Shown in pieces: positions 52,911 to 61,659 of a stretch of 64,000 nt of DNA. This DNA is from CAZGUG01 sp964625335. GTDB lineage: Bacteria; Bacillota; Clostridia; Ch29. The position numbers and the translations under genes were made by a program. The stretch is from positions 3,457 through 67,456 of the forward strand of contig CAZVBE010000011.1 of NCBI GenBank assembly GCA_964625335.1, written 5' to 3'. The notes beneath the pieces are model-generated. The model was not told the DNA's origin, did no database searches, and worked only from the letters and a program-made list of their open reading frames with translations. Each line of letters opens with the position of its first letter. Positions within the stretch are counted from its first letter, which is position 1.

Positions 52911-53597
52911 ATGGGTTACAACACAAAGAACTACACGGAGCAGGGCGGTGAAAAAACAGTAATTGGTGGAGAACTGAAAATAGGCAGCCAAGGAAAGGTT
53001 ACTTTTGGTGGAACCACTATGAAGCCTGCTGCTTGTCAGCCAGATAGCACAGCCAGCACTGTTGCTGCCCTAAAAGATGAGGTCAATGCACTTCTGGCAA
53101 AACTGCAGGATGCCGGACTCATGGAAAGAGCCATGATTGTGCTGGAAGAAGACAGTGAAACGGACAACAAAATCAATACACTGACCACTTACTCCAATGT
53201 GAGCAGTTTTTCTGATGCGTGGGTAACTGATGCCATCATTATCTCAACAGAACTGATTCCGGCTGGTACTAAAGTGACCATAAATAATCCAGCTATTGGA
53301 GGAGAGCCTTACACCATCGAATCTCCAACACGTATCCTCTGGCTAAGCGATGTTATCAAAGGGCAAAACGAAGCGGCTCCCACCCGGACTAAACTTAACG
53401 AGCACACCACCCAGGCCTTTGATTTTACCGTCAGTGGCCTGGCAGAAGAGTTAACCACCGACATGGAGTTTAAAGTGGTGATTTCTGATAAAGCAGACCT
53501 TGCAGGAACCCATCAAAGCGAGCAGGACTTTGGGGATTATGTGATCCTCACTAAAAACACCTTGGCTGAAGTGACCTTTGCAGCAGAAGAAGACTAA
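52911..53597 (+). CDS. Head fibre protein
   Basis: A 228-residue protein. The N-terminal part (QGGEKTVIGGELKIGSQGKV, then QPDSTASTVAALKDEVNALL) is the Phage_fiber_2 / head fibre pattern, a trimeric capsid decoration similar to phi29 gp8.5. The C-terminal 130 residues differ and form a beta-rich tip. Start ATG at 52911, with AAGGAGGG upstream; an ATG at 52902 is too close to the site. Confidence 0.75.
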   Translation: MGYNTKNYTEQGGEKTVIGGELKIGSQGKVTFGGTTMKPAACQPDSTASTVAALKDEVNALLAKLQDAGLMERAMIVLEEDSETDNKINTLTTYSNVSSFSDAWVTDAIIISTELIPAGTKVTINNPAIGGEPYTIESPTRILWLSDVIKGQNEAAPTRTKLNEHTTQAFDFTVSGLAEELTTDMEFKVVISDKADLAGTHQSEQDFGDYVILTKNTLAEVTFAAEED

Positions 53598-53626
53598 AAT
53601 CAGTGTAGATGGAGGTGGGGGCAGTC

Positions 53627-53923
53627 ATGACCTTAGAAGAAGTGAAGTTGTACCTGCGTATTGACGGAAATGAGGAAGATGCCCTCATCATCCGTCTCAT
53701 GGAAACAGCCCAGGAACTGTGTGAAAGTATCCTCCGGTATCCCTTAAGCGAACTGGAAATCGTCCCGCCGGTGGTGAACCAGGCCATGTTTTATGCGGTG
53801 GCCAACCTCTACGAAAAACGGGAAGGAACCCACCGTCATCTGAAAAATGACAGCAGCGGCATGGCAGAAACCCTGCAGGTGATGGCCTTGATCCTGGGGC
53901 CTTACCGAAAAGAAAGCTGGTGA
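53627..53923 (+). CDS. Head-tail connector (gp6-like)
   Basis: A 98-residue protein. The N-terminal TLEEVKLYLRIDGNEEDALI is typical of gp6-like head-tail connectors, which form the adaptor ring under the portal. Helical throughout. GGAGGTGGGG precedes the ATG at 53627. Confidence 0.85.
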   Translation: MTLEEVKLYLRIDGNEEDALIIRLMETAQELCESILRYPLSELEIVPPVVNQAMFYAVANLYEKREGTHRHLKNDSSGMAETLQVMALILGPYRKESW

Positions 53924-53930
53924 TGCGGCC

Positions 53931-54257
53931 ATGGAAATTGGGGAACTGCGGCACCGCATTACACTGCAGGAACCGGAGACACTGGTCAGCGAGGGCGGGG
54001 TCGAGGAGACCTCATGGAAGGATGTGGCCACTGTCTGGGCTAAAGCGGAACACCTGCGGGGCCGGGAATACTATGCCGCTGCTGCCATCCAGGCAGAAAA
54101 CACTGTCGTCTTCACCATCAGGTTTATGCCAGGCATCCACACCCGGCACCGAATCCGGTTTCGGGATCAGTTCTATCACATCATGACCGTAGACAATGTG
54201 AAATACCAGAGACGTTATCTGGTTCTTCGAGCCCAGGAGGTGAGCCGGGGTGGCTAA
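53931..54257 (+). CDS. Head closure protein (head-tail joining)
   Basis: A 108-residue protein. ELRHRITLQEPETL, followed by TVWAKAEHLRGREYYAA and RYLVLRAQEV, is the phage_H_T_join (gp7/gp16-like) pattern. It closes the head and joins the tail. It follows the connector by 7 bases and overlaps the next gene by 8 bases. Confidence 0.85.
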   Translation: MEIGELRHRITLQEPETLVSEGGVEETSWKDVATVWAKAEHLRGREYYAAAAIQAENTVVFTIRFMPGIHTRHRIRFRDQFYHIMTVDNVKYQRRYLVLRAQEVSRGG

Positions 54258-54633
54258 GATTGAACTGGAAGGAATGCAGGAACTGCTGGACAATCTGCAA
54301 CAGCTGGGTCAAAAAGCAACGCGTATTGAAAACCAGGCTCTGATCAAAGCGGCAGAACCCATCTTAACGGATGCCGTCCAGAACGCACCGGAAAAGACGG
54401 GGAAGGGGAAGCGGGGTTTAAAGATCAGCCGACCCCGGAAACAGGGGGAAGAGAAGTATGTCTTGGTGGGAATTGATCGGGGGGACATCTCCGAAATTTT
54501 CTATATGAAGTTCCACGAATTTGGTACTTCCAAGATGAAAGCCCGCCCGTTCCTGGGACCGGCCTATGAAAAGAATAGAAACAAAGCTGTGGAGATTATC
54601 CGGGATGAGATAAGACGGGGGTTGAGGTTATGA
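54250..54633 (+). CDS. HK97 gp10-like tail component
   Basis: A 127-residue protein starting with GTG. The N-terminal helix (ELEGMQELLDNLQQL), PEKTGKGKRGLKIS and the C-terminal KFHEFGTSKMKARPFLGPAY match the HK97-gp10-like tail assembly family. It overlaps both neighbours. Confidence 0.85.
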   Translation: MAKIELEGMQELLDNLQQLGQKATRIENQALIKAAEPILTDAVQNAPEKTGKGKRGLKISRPRKQGEEKYVLVGIDRGDISEIFYMKFHEFGTSKMKARPFLGPAYEKNRNKAVEIIRDEIRRGLRL

Positions 54634-54956
54634 GTGTAAACACGAAGGTCATGGAAACGCTGTCGGATTTGGGCATTCCAGTCCGGTTTCAGCATTATTC
54701 CGGCACCGAAAGCCCCTATCTTACTTTTTTTAACTACCTGGAAACGGGAGAACTTCATGCAGACGATGAGGAGCAACTCACCGGTGTTTACATTCAGCTG
54801 GATCTATGGAGTGAAGGGGATTATGCCGAACTGGTATCCCAGATCCATCAGCGGATGACGGAAGCCGGGTTTCTTAGGCGAAGTTTTAATGATTTGTATG
54901 AGCCAAATACCAACATGCATCACAAGGTGATGCGCTATTACAAGGAGGTGGGCTAA
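54630..54956 (+). CDS. Tail terminator / completion protein (DUF3168-like)
   Basis: A 108-residue protein. By size, position between the gp10-like protein and the tail tube, and the YIQLDLWSEGDYAELVSQIH segment, it resembles the tail completion (terminator) proteins of HK97-like phages. Motif support is modest. Confidence 0.65.
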   Translation: MSVNTKVMETLSDLGIPVRFQHYSGTESPYLTFFNYLETGELHADDEEQLTGVYIQLDLWSEGDYAELVSQIHQRMTEAGFLRRSFNDLYEPNTNMHHKVMRYYKEVG

Positions 54957-55511
54957 ATGCCACAGATAGGCCTTAAAAATATTCATTATGCGGTGTTAAC
55001 AGAAGATACCGCCACGGAACTCAGTTATGAAAGCGTGAAAACCCTGACCGGTGCCATCATGGCCACCATTACCCCGACAGTGAATACCCAGGAACTCTAT
55101 GCGGATGATCAGCTGTGGGAATCTGTCTCGGCTCTTGGCAAAATTGATGTGGAACTGGAAACAGCCGAGCTGCCGCTGGCAGCCCGGGCGGAGTTGACTG
55201 GCAGTACCTTAGGTCAGGACGGGGTCCTGGTGGAAAAAGTCTCCGATAAACCGCCCTACATCGCCCTGGGGTTTAAAAGCTTAAAATCCGATGGCAAGTA
55301 CAGGTTTGTCTGGCTCTTAAAAGGTGTGGCGCAGCCGATCACTGAGGAGTATGCCACGAAAAAAGACAGCGTGGAGCACAAGACCCCGAAACTGACATTA
55401 ACATTCATGCCTCGGATTAGAGACGGGGAATGGAAGCACACCGCCGATGAGGATGCCAACGACTTTGCCGGGGCGCTTACCTGGTTTAGCCAGGTACCCG
55501 TACCCACATGA
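54957..55511 (+). CDS. Major tail protein (tail tube)
   Basis: A 184-residue tail tube protein. KNIHYAVLTEDTATELSYES and YIALGFKSLKSDGKYRFVWL belong to the phi13-family / TP901-like major tail proteins. It ends with WFSQVPVPT and UGA at 55509-55511. The same frame stays open to 55742 and encodes a FIVAR-like domain, so a longer form may be made. Confidence 0.88.
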   Translation: MPQIGLKNIHYAVLTEDTATELSYESVKTLTGAIMATITPTVNTQELYADDQLWESVSALGKIDVELETAELPLAARAELTGSTLGQDGVLVEKVSDKPPYIALGFKSLKSDGKYRFVWLLKGVAQPITEEYATKKDSVEHKTPKLTLTFMPRIRDGEWKHTADEDANDFAGALTWFSQVPVPT

Positions 55512-55742
55512 AAAGAACCGCTCATCGCCTTGATTAGCGATGCCCAGAACCTACTGGATGGAGCCGTTGTGGGAACCGACCCGGGTGAATACCCGCAGAG
55601 TGCGGTGGATGATTTGGGTGACGCCATTACCGCTGCACAGACAGTGGCGGACGATGAGGACGCCAGCCAGGCTGCGGTGGATGCCGCTGTATCGGCACTG
55701 GCACTGGCCATCACTGACTTTGAAGAGTCGGTGATTGAATAG
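55512..55742 (+). other. FIVAR-like extension of the tail tube, behind a UGA
   Basis: In frame with the major tail gene and separated from it only by UGA, it reads 76 residues with the FIVAR pattern LISDAQNLLDGAVVGTDPGE, followed by YPQSAVDDLGDAITAAQTVA. No ribosome-binding site stands before the only internal start (TTG at 55530). FIVAR domains bind cell-surface glycans or proteins and are often fused to phage tail tubes. It is a readthrough extension or a nonsense-truncated part of one gene. Confidence 0.65.
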
Positions 55743-55755
55743 GAGGGATAAACGG

Positions 55756-56055
55756 ATGGATTTAACCCTGCAAGTGAATGGTAAACCAAAAACCTATACC
55801 ACCGGTTTTGTCAGCGCCCGGATGGTGCGGCAAACTCTGGCCATGGCCAGGGGGATCAACTTTGAAGATTTGTCGCCGGAAGAACTGGACCAGCTGACGG
55901 ATTATGTGGTAGAACTCTTTGGACGCCAGTTTACCCGGGATGAGCTGTATGACGGACTGGCCTCCCAGGAGCTCCTTCCCACCATCGAAGGATGCATTCA
56001 GGGTGTGGTGGGGACCTTGGGGCAGACCAGGAGTGATGAGGGAAAAAACGGGTAG
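55756..56055 (+). CDS. Tail assembly chaperone G
   Basis: A 99-residue gpG-like chaperone with AGGAGGG upstream. DLTLQVNGKPKTYTTGFV, followed by a helical LSPEELDQLTDYVVELF, is the typical arrangement. It ends at 56055 (TAG), shortly after the slippery site 56043-56049. Confidence 0.8.
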   Translation: MDLTLQVNGKPKTYTTGFVSARMVRQTLAMARGINFEDLSPEELDQLTDYVVELFGRQFTRDELYDGLASQELLPTIEGCIQGVVGTLGQTRSDEGKNG

Positions 56056-56222
56056 CGGGGATCGTGACGGATCCCCAGGACTGGATCGATGAATTGTATC
56101 TGGGACTCTTAAAACAGGGATGGACTTTAAACGACATTGACACCATGGACATCGGTTATTACCTCCATCTTGTGAAAAAGGCTCAGGACAGAGAAACCGC
56201 ATATATCGATGAAATCCTGTAA
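55756..56222 (+). CDS. Tail assembly chaperone GT, by programmed -1 frameshift
   Basis: The slippery heptamer A-AAA-AAC (56043-56049) is in the 0 frame of G: GGA AAA AAC GGG TAG. A -1 shift continues as RVAGIVTDPQDWIDELYLGL and ends with DRETAYIDEIL at the TAA 56220-56222, giving a GT fusion of about 155 residues. The pattern matches other gpG/GT tail chaperones, which guide tape-measure assembly. Confidence 0.85.
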
Positions 56223-56246
56223 CACCCAAAAAGGGGTGTTTTTTTA
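56221..56246 (+). terminator. Terminator between the chaperone and tape measure genes
   Basis: AACACCC pairs with GGGGTGTT around AAAAA, followed by TTTTTT. It overlaps the GT stop codon, so translation to the end could interfere with it. It may lower the amount of tape-measure mRNA. Confidence 0.7.
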
Positions 56247-56274
56247 TGCCGGAAAACGAGGGAGGTGACGGGCG

Positions 56275-59256
56275 ATGTCAGATGTAGGGCAGTTAAATGT
56301 GCGGGTGGGGATGGACAGCAGCGGGTTTCAAAACGGGGTCTCCAACTTAAACCGGGAGATGAAAAGAGTCCAGTCGGAGTTTCAACTGGCATCCTCTGAG
56401 CTGGGCAAACACGGCTCCGCTCTGGATGGGCTTCGCTTAAATTCCGACCGGTTAACACGTCAGACGGAACTGCAGCGCCAGAAAGTAGACGCATTGGAAG
56501 CCGCCCACCAGAAGTCGGTGGAAACCAAAGGCGCTGACGCCCGGGCTACGCAGGAACTGGAGATTAAGCTGAACAAAGCCAAAGCCACCTTAAACGGCAT
56601 GGAGCAGGATTTAAAGAGCCTCAATCAGGAAATCGCCAAGCAGGAATCGGGCTGGTACAAACTGGGGAAAAGTCTGGAACCCATCGGCCAGAAGATGCAG
56701 GACATTGGCAAAGGGATGCAAAGTGTCGGCAAAGACTTAACCCGCACTGTCACCCTTCCTTTAGTAGGCCTTGGCGCTGCCGCCATCAAAGTGGGGATGG
56801 ATTTTGAAGCGGGCATGAGTGAAGTGGCGGCCATCAGCGGCGCTACAGGAGAAGAGTTTGAGAAATTATCGACTCTGGCCAAAGAGATGGGTGCCACCAC
56901 CAAGTTCTCCGCCAGCCAATCGGCCGAAGCTATGAAATACATGGCCATGGCCGGCTGGGATACGTCCCAGATGCTGGACGGCCTGGATGGAATCATGATG
57001 CTGGCGGCGGCTTCCGGGGAAAGCCTGGCATCCGTTTCCGATATTGTCACCGACGCCCTGACCGCGTTTGGTATGTCGGCAGATCAGTCGGCTGATTTTG
57101 CTGATCTGTTGGCCAGCACCGCCAGCAGCGCCAACGTCAATGTGGCCACCATGGGCGAGACTTTTAAATACGCAGCGCCCCTGTTCGGTGCTTTGGGTTA
57201 CAGTGCAGAAGATGCGGCTTTGGCTATTGGTCTGATGGGGAACGCCGGAATTAAAGGTTCCCAGGCAGGGACGGCACTAAGGGGAGCCCTCACCAGTCTG
57301 GCGGACCCTTCTGGTGATGCGGCGGTATTGCTGGATGAACTGGGCATTTCCATTACTGATGCCAGCGGTGAGATGAAACCTTTTAAAGAAGTGATGGACG
57401 ATCTAAGGAGTGCTTTTGCGGGTCTTGACGAATCCCAACAGGCGCAGGCTGCTTCCACCATCTTTGGTAGAAACGCCATGAGCGGGATGCTGGCCATCAT
57501 CAATGCCAGTGATGATGATTATGCCAAACTCACGGAAGCAACCCGGGAATACAGCGGAGCGGCTAATGAGATGGCCGAGGTCATGGAAGACAATCTGCAG
57601 GGTCAGCTGACTAAGCTGAAATCTGCCCTGGAAGGGGTAGGGATCCAGATCTTTGAGATACTGGTTCCTCACTTAAACACCTTGGTGGCCGCCCTGATGA
57701 AAGCGGCAGAGTTCTTTGCCAAACTGCCGGAACCGGTGCAAACCCTCATCGTAGCCGCCGCAGGGCTTGCTGCAGCTCTTGGCCCTGTAATTTATATTCT
57801 GGGATCCATTGTGGCCAAAGCCGGTGTACTGGTCTCGGCGTTTTCCAAAATTGCTATCGCTATTGCCGGTAAAACAGCGGCGCTGGGTGGTGCGACGGCT
57901 GCTTCCGGGGCTTTGGTAGCGGCTAAAGGAGCCCTGGCGGCTGCTTTTGCTGCCTTGACCGCCCCCATCGCCCTGGTCGTAGCAGCTATTGTGGCTGTTA
58001 TCAGCATAGGCTACCTGTTGATCAGGAACTGGGACACCATTAAAGAAGTGGGCGCGGCGGTATGGACAGGGCTGAAGGATGGGGTTTCAAGGGCTGTCAG
58101 TGGAATCGGCGAAGGGCTCACCCTGCTCAAAGACTGGTTTTCCGGTCTGCCCGCCAGGTTGTCTGCTGCCTTCCAAGCTGCCAGTGCCCATGTCGCCCAA
58201 TGGGTCAGTTCGGTTCAGGAAGGTTTTGCTGAGGTAGTGACCCGGACGGGTGAAAAAGTGGTGGAGCTGGTGCAGTGGTTTCGCGAGCTTCCAGAACGGG
58301 TGGGAGTGTTTTTACTCAAACTCTTCTTTGAAGACATTCCTTACTATGTGGGCTATGGACTGGCTTCCATGGTCCAGTTGGTGCAGGAAGGCATCGAGGC
58401 GACGGTTCAGTGGTTTAGCGAACTACCGGAGAGGCTAAGTGCCTGGCTGGCCCAAACAGCTGAAAACATGGCACTGTGGTGGGAGACAGCAAAAGAAAAC
58501 ACCATCGAGACGGTGACGGCCATGATTCATCAAACCGTTACCTTCTTCAGCGAATTGCCGGGTAAAGTTGGGCAGTGGCTGCAGAGCACCTTTGTAACGG
58601 TACGGGATAAAATGGCTGAAATTCGGTCGCGTATGGTGGAAAGCATCAAAGCGGCAGTTGCTGCAGTGATTGCTTTCTTCATGGAACTACCGGCAAAAGT
58701 GGGCCGGTGGTTGAGCCAAACCCGTCAACGGATCATTGGGTTTGGAAGAGAAGCCTTGTCAGCAGCGAAAGAAGCCGGAAAAAGCATCGTCAAAGGCATC
58801 ATGGATGAAGTGCTGGGGATACCCGGGAGGGTTGCCACAACCCTTAGAAATATCGGGACAACGATTCGCAATGCGGCCAGCAGCCTCTGGAGCAGCGCCA
58901 AAAATGCCGGTGCTTCGTTAACTTCCGGTTGGCAGGCTGGTATGGGGGAACGGTCCCCTTCCTATATTGAACGGTCCATGAGCCGGATTGTGGGATACAT
59001 GGACGATTCCGTGAGCACCCTGGGCCGACAGTTTCAGGCGTTGGACAATTTCTCAGCTAATCCCACCCTGAGCATGGTGCCCGCCCTGGCTTATGCAGGA
59101 GGCAGCAGTGGATTCACTCAACGTCGGGAAACAATGGACCAACCGCTGATTAGTCCCATTACCATTGAACACATGCATGTTAGGGATGATTCCGATATTG
59201 AAAAAATCGCTGTTCGCTTGCATGAATTGCAACGCAAACGCAGCAGGGGGGTGTAG
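56275..59256 (+). CDS. Tail tape measure protein
   Basis: A 993-residue protein. The N-terminal coiled coil (about 15-125) precedes a TP901-type core (about 170-480) with the hydrophobic DFEAGMSEVAAISGATGEEF and AMKYMAMAGWDTSQMLDGLD segments. Two or three membrane-like hydrophobic helices follow (about 480-600). The C-terminal third has five related repeats of the type WF-x-ELP-x-RV-x-x-WL. It sets tail length and may insert in the cell membrane on injection. It starts 29 bases after the terminator. Confidence 0.9.
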   Translation: MSDVGQLNVRVGMDSSGFQNGVSNLNREMKRVQSEFQLASSELGKHGSALDGLRLNSDRLTRQTELQRQKVDALEAAHQKSVETKGADARATQELEIKLNKAKATLNGMEQDLKSLNQEIAKQESGWYKLGKSLEPIGQKMQDIGKGMQSVGKDLTRTVTLPLVGLGAAAIKVGMDFEAGMSEVAAISGATGEEFEKLSTLAKEMGATTKFSASQSAEAMKYMAMAGWDTSQMLDGLDGIMMLAAASGESLASVSDIVTDALTAFGMSADQSADFADLLASTASSANVNVATMGETFKYAAPLFGALGYSAEDAALAIGLMGNAGIKGSQAGTALRGALTSLADPSGDAAVLLDELGISITDASGEMKPFKEVMDDLRSAFAGLDESQQAQAASTIFGRNAMSGMLAIINASDDDYAKLTEATREYSGAANEMAEVMEDNLQGQLTKLKSALEGVGIQIFEILVPHLNTLVAALMKAAEFFAKLPEPVQTLIVAAAGLAAALGPVIYILGSIVAKAGVLVSAFSKIAIAIAGKTAALGGATAASGALVAAKGALAAAFAALTAPIALVVAAIVAVISIGYLLIRNWDTIKEVGAAVWTGLKDGVSRAVSGIGEGLTLLKDWFSGLPARLSAAFQAASAHVAQWVSSVQEGFAEVVTRTGEKVVELVQWFRELPERVGVFLLKLFFEDIPYYVGYGLASMVQLVQEGIEATVQWFSELPERLSAWLAQTAENMALWWETAKENTIETVTAMIHQTVTFFSELPGKVGQWLQSTFVTVRDKMAEIRSRMVESIKAAVAAVIAFFMELPAKVGRWLSQTRQRIIGFGREALSAAKEAGKSIVKGIMDEVLGIPGRVATTLRNIGTTIRNAASSLWSSAKNAGASLTSGWQAGMGERSPSYIERSMSRIVGYMDDSVSTLGRQFQALDNFSANPTLSMVPALAYAGGSSGFTQRRETMDQPLISPITIEHMHVRDDSDIEKIAVRLHELQRKRSRGV

Positions 59257-59258
59257 TG

Positions 59259-59651
59259 ATGAGCGGGCACATTCTATTTACTTTCAAGGATGTCCCTGTT
59301 ACCACAGCAGTGGCGGACATCCTGATTTCCGGCATTAAACGCCCCTTGCGCCCGGCGGTCCAGCGACGCAAAGTTGAAATTCCCGGCCGGAACGGAGCCT
59401 GGGATTTTGGCCCCGGAGCCAGGCGGGATTTTGAGATAGAAGTGGACTTTACCATTAAGGCGGTTGATACAGGCAGCCTTATGAACAAAATGCGCAGCCT
59501 AGCGGATTTTCTGGACGGGAAAGGCCCGCTGGTTTTCAGCGATGATCCGACAAAGGTTTATCAGGCTCAGGTGCTGCAGATCATCGTCCCGGAACGGGGT
59601 GTGTTTTCTGTTATCCGGTCGGGGACCATTGTGTTTGAATGTGATGCGTAA
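59259..59651 (+). CDS. Distal tail protein (Dit-like)
   Basis: A 130-residue protein, with FTFKDVPVTTAVADILISGI and the conserved VEIPGRNGAWDFGPG (after RPAVQRRK), matching the N-terminal part of Siphovirus_Tail/Dit proteins. At 130 residues it is shorter than classic Dit proteins (about 250), so only the tube-ring half may be present. It links the tail tube to the baseplate. It follows the tape measure by 2 bases. Confidence 0.75.
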   Translation: MSGHILFTFKDVPVTTAVADILISGIKRPLRPAVQRRKVEIPGRNGAWDFGPGARRDFEIEVDFTIKAVDTGSLMNKMRSLADFLDGKGPLVFSDDPTKVYQAQVLQIIVPERGVFSVIRSGTIVFECDA

Positions 59652-59666
59652 AAGGGGGTGATTCCA

Positions 59667-60107
59667 TTGGCTAATGCACTGTATGACAAAGGAAGGAATA
59701 AGTTCTTGCGGGGCGAGATCTCCTGGAATAATGATGTCATCGATGTAGCGCTGGTGAACCTGAATGTGGATGAAGGTGGTTACAGTCCGGATCTGGCTAA
59801 CGACGAGTTTTTCAGCGATATACCGGGGACAGCAAGAGTGGCCGTATTATCCGATAATGTACAACGAGAAACTGAGCTGGTGAATAAAACCACTGAAAAC
59901 GGAGTGGCTGATGCAGCCAATGCGGTGTTTGAGGAAGTTGAAGGAGCGTTGATCGGCGCCATTGTGATCTTTAAACGGGGTGCAACCGATGAAGCATCGC
60001 CGCTTATCGCCTTTAAGGACACAGCCCTGGTATTGCCTGTGGAACCAGATGGCCGTGATATCACTATCAGTTGGAATGATGGCCCGAATAAAATTTTCAA
60101 GCTATAG
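59667..60107 (+). CDS. Phage structural protein, unknown
   Basis: About 146 residues, with TTG at 59667 preferred (GGGGGTG 7 bases upstream); GTG at 59658 is an alternative. A beta-rich protein, with NALYDKGRNKFLRGEISWNN and a terminal ISWNDGPNKIF. Similar short proteins occur beside phage tail fibres and receptor-binding genes. The codon use and lower GC suggest that this and the next two genes are a separate module. Confidence 0.6.
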   Translation: MANALYDKGRNKFLRGEISWNNDVIDVALVNLNVDEGGYSPDLANDEFFSDIPGTARVAVLSDNVQRETELVNKTTENGVADAANAVFEEVEGALIGAIVIFKRGATDEASPLIAFKDTALVLPVEPDGRDITISWNDGPNKIFKL

Positions 60108-60118
60108 GGGGTGAGAAC

Positions 60119-61651
60119 ATGGCGAGGATTTTCCAGGACGGTTTCGAGACAGGTCGGCCTATGTTGCCAGGTGTAGGAGGGAATTTCGGTGTGTGGCTTG
60201 GCAGTCTGTGGCAGTCTAATCAAGATTCTGCTAGCCTTATGTCGCGGCATATTGGGGTACAGTCGGATATAGCTCGCGGTGCCAGATATGCGCTTGAAAT
60301 GTATAAATCAACAACTAGCAATTATAGGCTGCAAATTTTTAGAGATCTAGAACAAAATTTAGCTGACCATTACGGTAGAGTTGAATTTTATATTAAATTT
60401 GCGGATACCGCTCCAGGCAATAAATTTTCCATACTGCAATTGCGTGATGACACTTACGATAATATCGCAGGCAGTGTCTGGGTGGAAAAAGAAGCCGAAT
60501 ATATGAACATGTATCTTGATATTGGCGGTGTTCAAGTGGCTGAATGTGCGCAGGCGTTTATGTGTGATACTTGGGTAAGACTGGAGTGGCGGTTATCAGT
60601 AGATAATACTTCCGGTGTGTTTGAAGTCAGACGCAATGGTGATACCCTACTATTGTTTGAAGGAGACACTGACCCTAACGGTACAGGGCATGTGAAGTAT
60701 TTAAGCTTAGGCACAACCGATTCTAATGCTACGTTTGTTATGTATTATGACGATGTTGCCGTGAACGATATTACCGGAGAAATGAATAATTCGTGGCCAG
60801 GCCGAGGGAATATCATATATTTGCCTCCAAGAGCAGCTGGTGAGCATGCTGAATGGATACCCTCTGAACAGTCAGCCAATTTTTCCAAACACTTTGTAAA
60901 AAATATTATCTACTCCTCTTGTGAGTCACTTACCAGCTATCCTCCCGGAAATGCTTTTAATGAAGACAGCGGCAATTATTGGCGGCCGGTAGGTTATGCC
61001 AATGAATGGATTGGCTTTGAACTCTTATCATCCGCGGTTATAACTAGATTGTGGATAGGTGGGCAGACGACAAGCTACTCACCAGAGAATATTAGAATTG
61101 AAGGTTCTCATGACGGCGAGTCGTGGGATATCCTGGCAGAGGAGTATTTTGATAATAACGGGCAGTTCCACGAGTATGATTTTATAAATAGCACCGCTTA
61201 TAAGTTTTATCGCCTGTATATTATCAGCGCTCACAGCAGCCGCCTTTATCTTTACGATGTCAGGTTTTATCAGGTTCCTGCACAAAACTGGGCTACGTTA
61301 TTTGATGCGCCAGATACCGGTGATGAGGCTAGAGTCGTATCAGGCACAGTTGAGAAAAAGGACTCGTATTTAATGTTACGCATAGCAGAGGATTTAGGGT
61401 ATGACCCCGTGGCTGAGATAAAAGCAGTTCAACATTTGCTCAAAGGAAAATTTGAGGACAGTGAGTCACGCATTAAACCGTTTATTAGGCTTGGCGTAAG
61501 CGAAGACGAAGGCCCCGTGTATTCTCTTATGAACGATTATTTGAAGTATTATCAGTATATCTGGGACAAAAATCCATTTACTAATGAAGCATGGACCCGT
61601 GCTGAGATTGATGATCTAGAGGCAGGAATTGAACATAGTGATGTGGAGTAG
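60119..61651 (+). CDS. Adhesin-like tail protein with LamG-like and F5/8C domains
   Basis: A 510-residue protein. Residues 1-220 resemble a concanavalin-like (LamG) sandwich (YGRVEFYIKFADTAPGNKFS, then VMYYDDVAVND). Residues 280-400 form an F5/8 type C (discoidin) domain (ITRLWIGGQTTSYSPENIRI, then SWDILAEEYF and YLYDVRFYQVPA). The C-terminal 100 residues are helical. Such domains bind carbohydrates, so it is a probable receptor-binding or side-fibre protein. It belongs to the inserted block between Dit and the Tal-like gene. Confidence 0.75.
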   Translation: MARIFQDGFETGRPMLPGVGGNFGVWLGSLWQSNQDSASLMSRHIGVQSDIARGARYALEMYKSTTSNYRLQIFRDLEQNLADHYGRVEFYIKFADTAPGNKFSILQLRDDTYDNIAGSVWVEKEAEYMNMYLDIGGVQVAECAQAFMCDTWVRLEWRLSVDNTSGVFEVRRNGDTLLLFEGDTDPNGTGHVKYLSLGTTDSNATFVMYYDDVAVNDITGEMNNSWPGRGNIIYLPPRAAGEHAEWIPSEQSANFSKHFVKNIIYSSCESLTSYPPGNAFNEDSGNYWRPVGYANEWIGFELLSSAVITRLWIGGQTTSYSPENIRIEGSHDGESWDILAEEYFDNNGQFHEYDFINSTAYKFYRLYIISAHSSRLYLYDVRFYQVPAQNWATLFDAPDTGDEARVVSGTVEKKDSYLMLRIAEDLGYDPVAEIKAVQHLLKGKFEDSESRIKPFIRLGVSEDEGPVYSLMNDYLKYYQYIWDKNPFTNEAWTRAEIDDLEAGIEHSDVE

Positions 61652-61659
61652 GTGATTAT

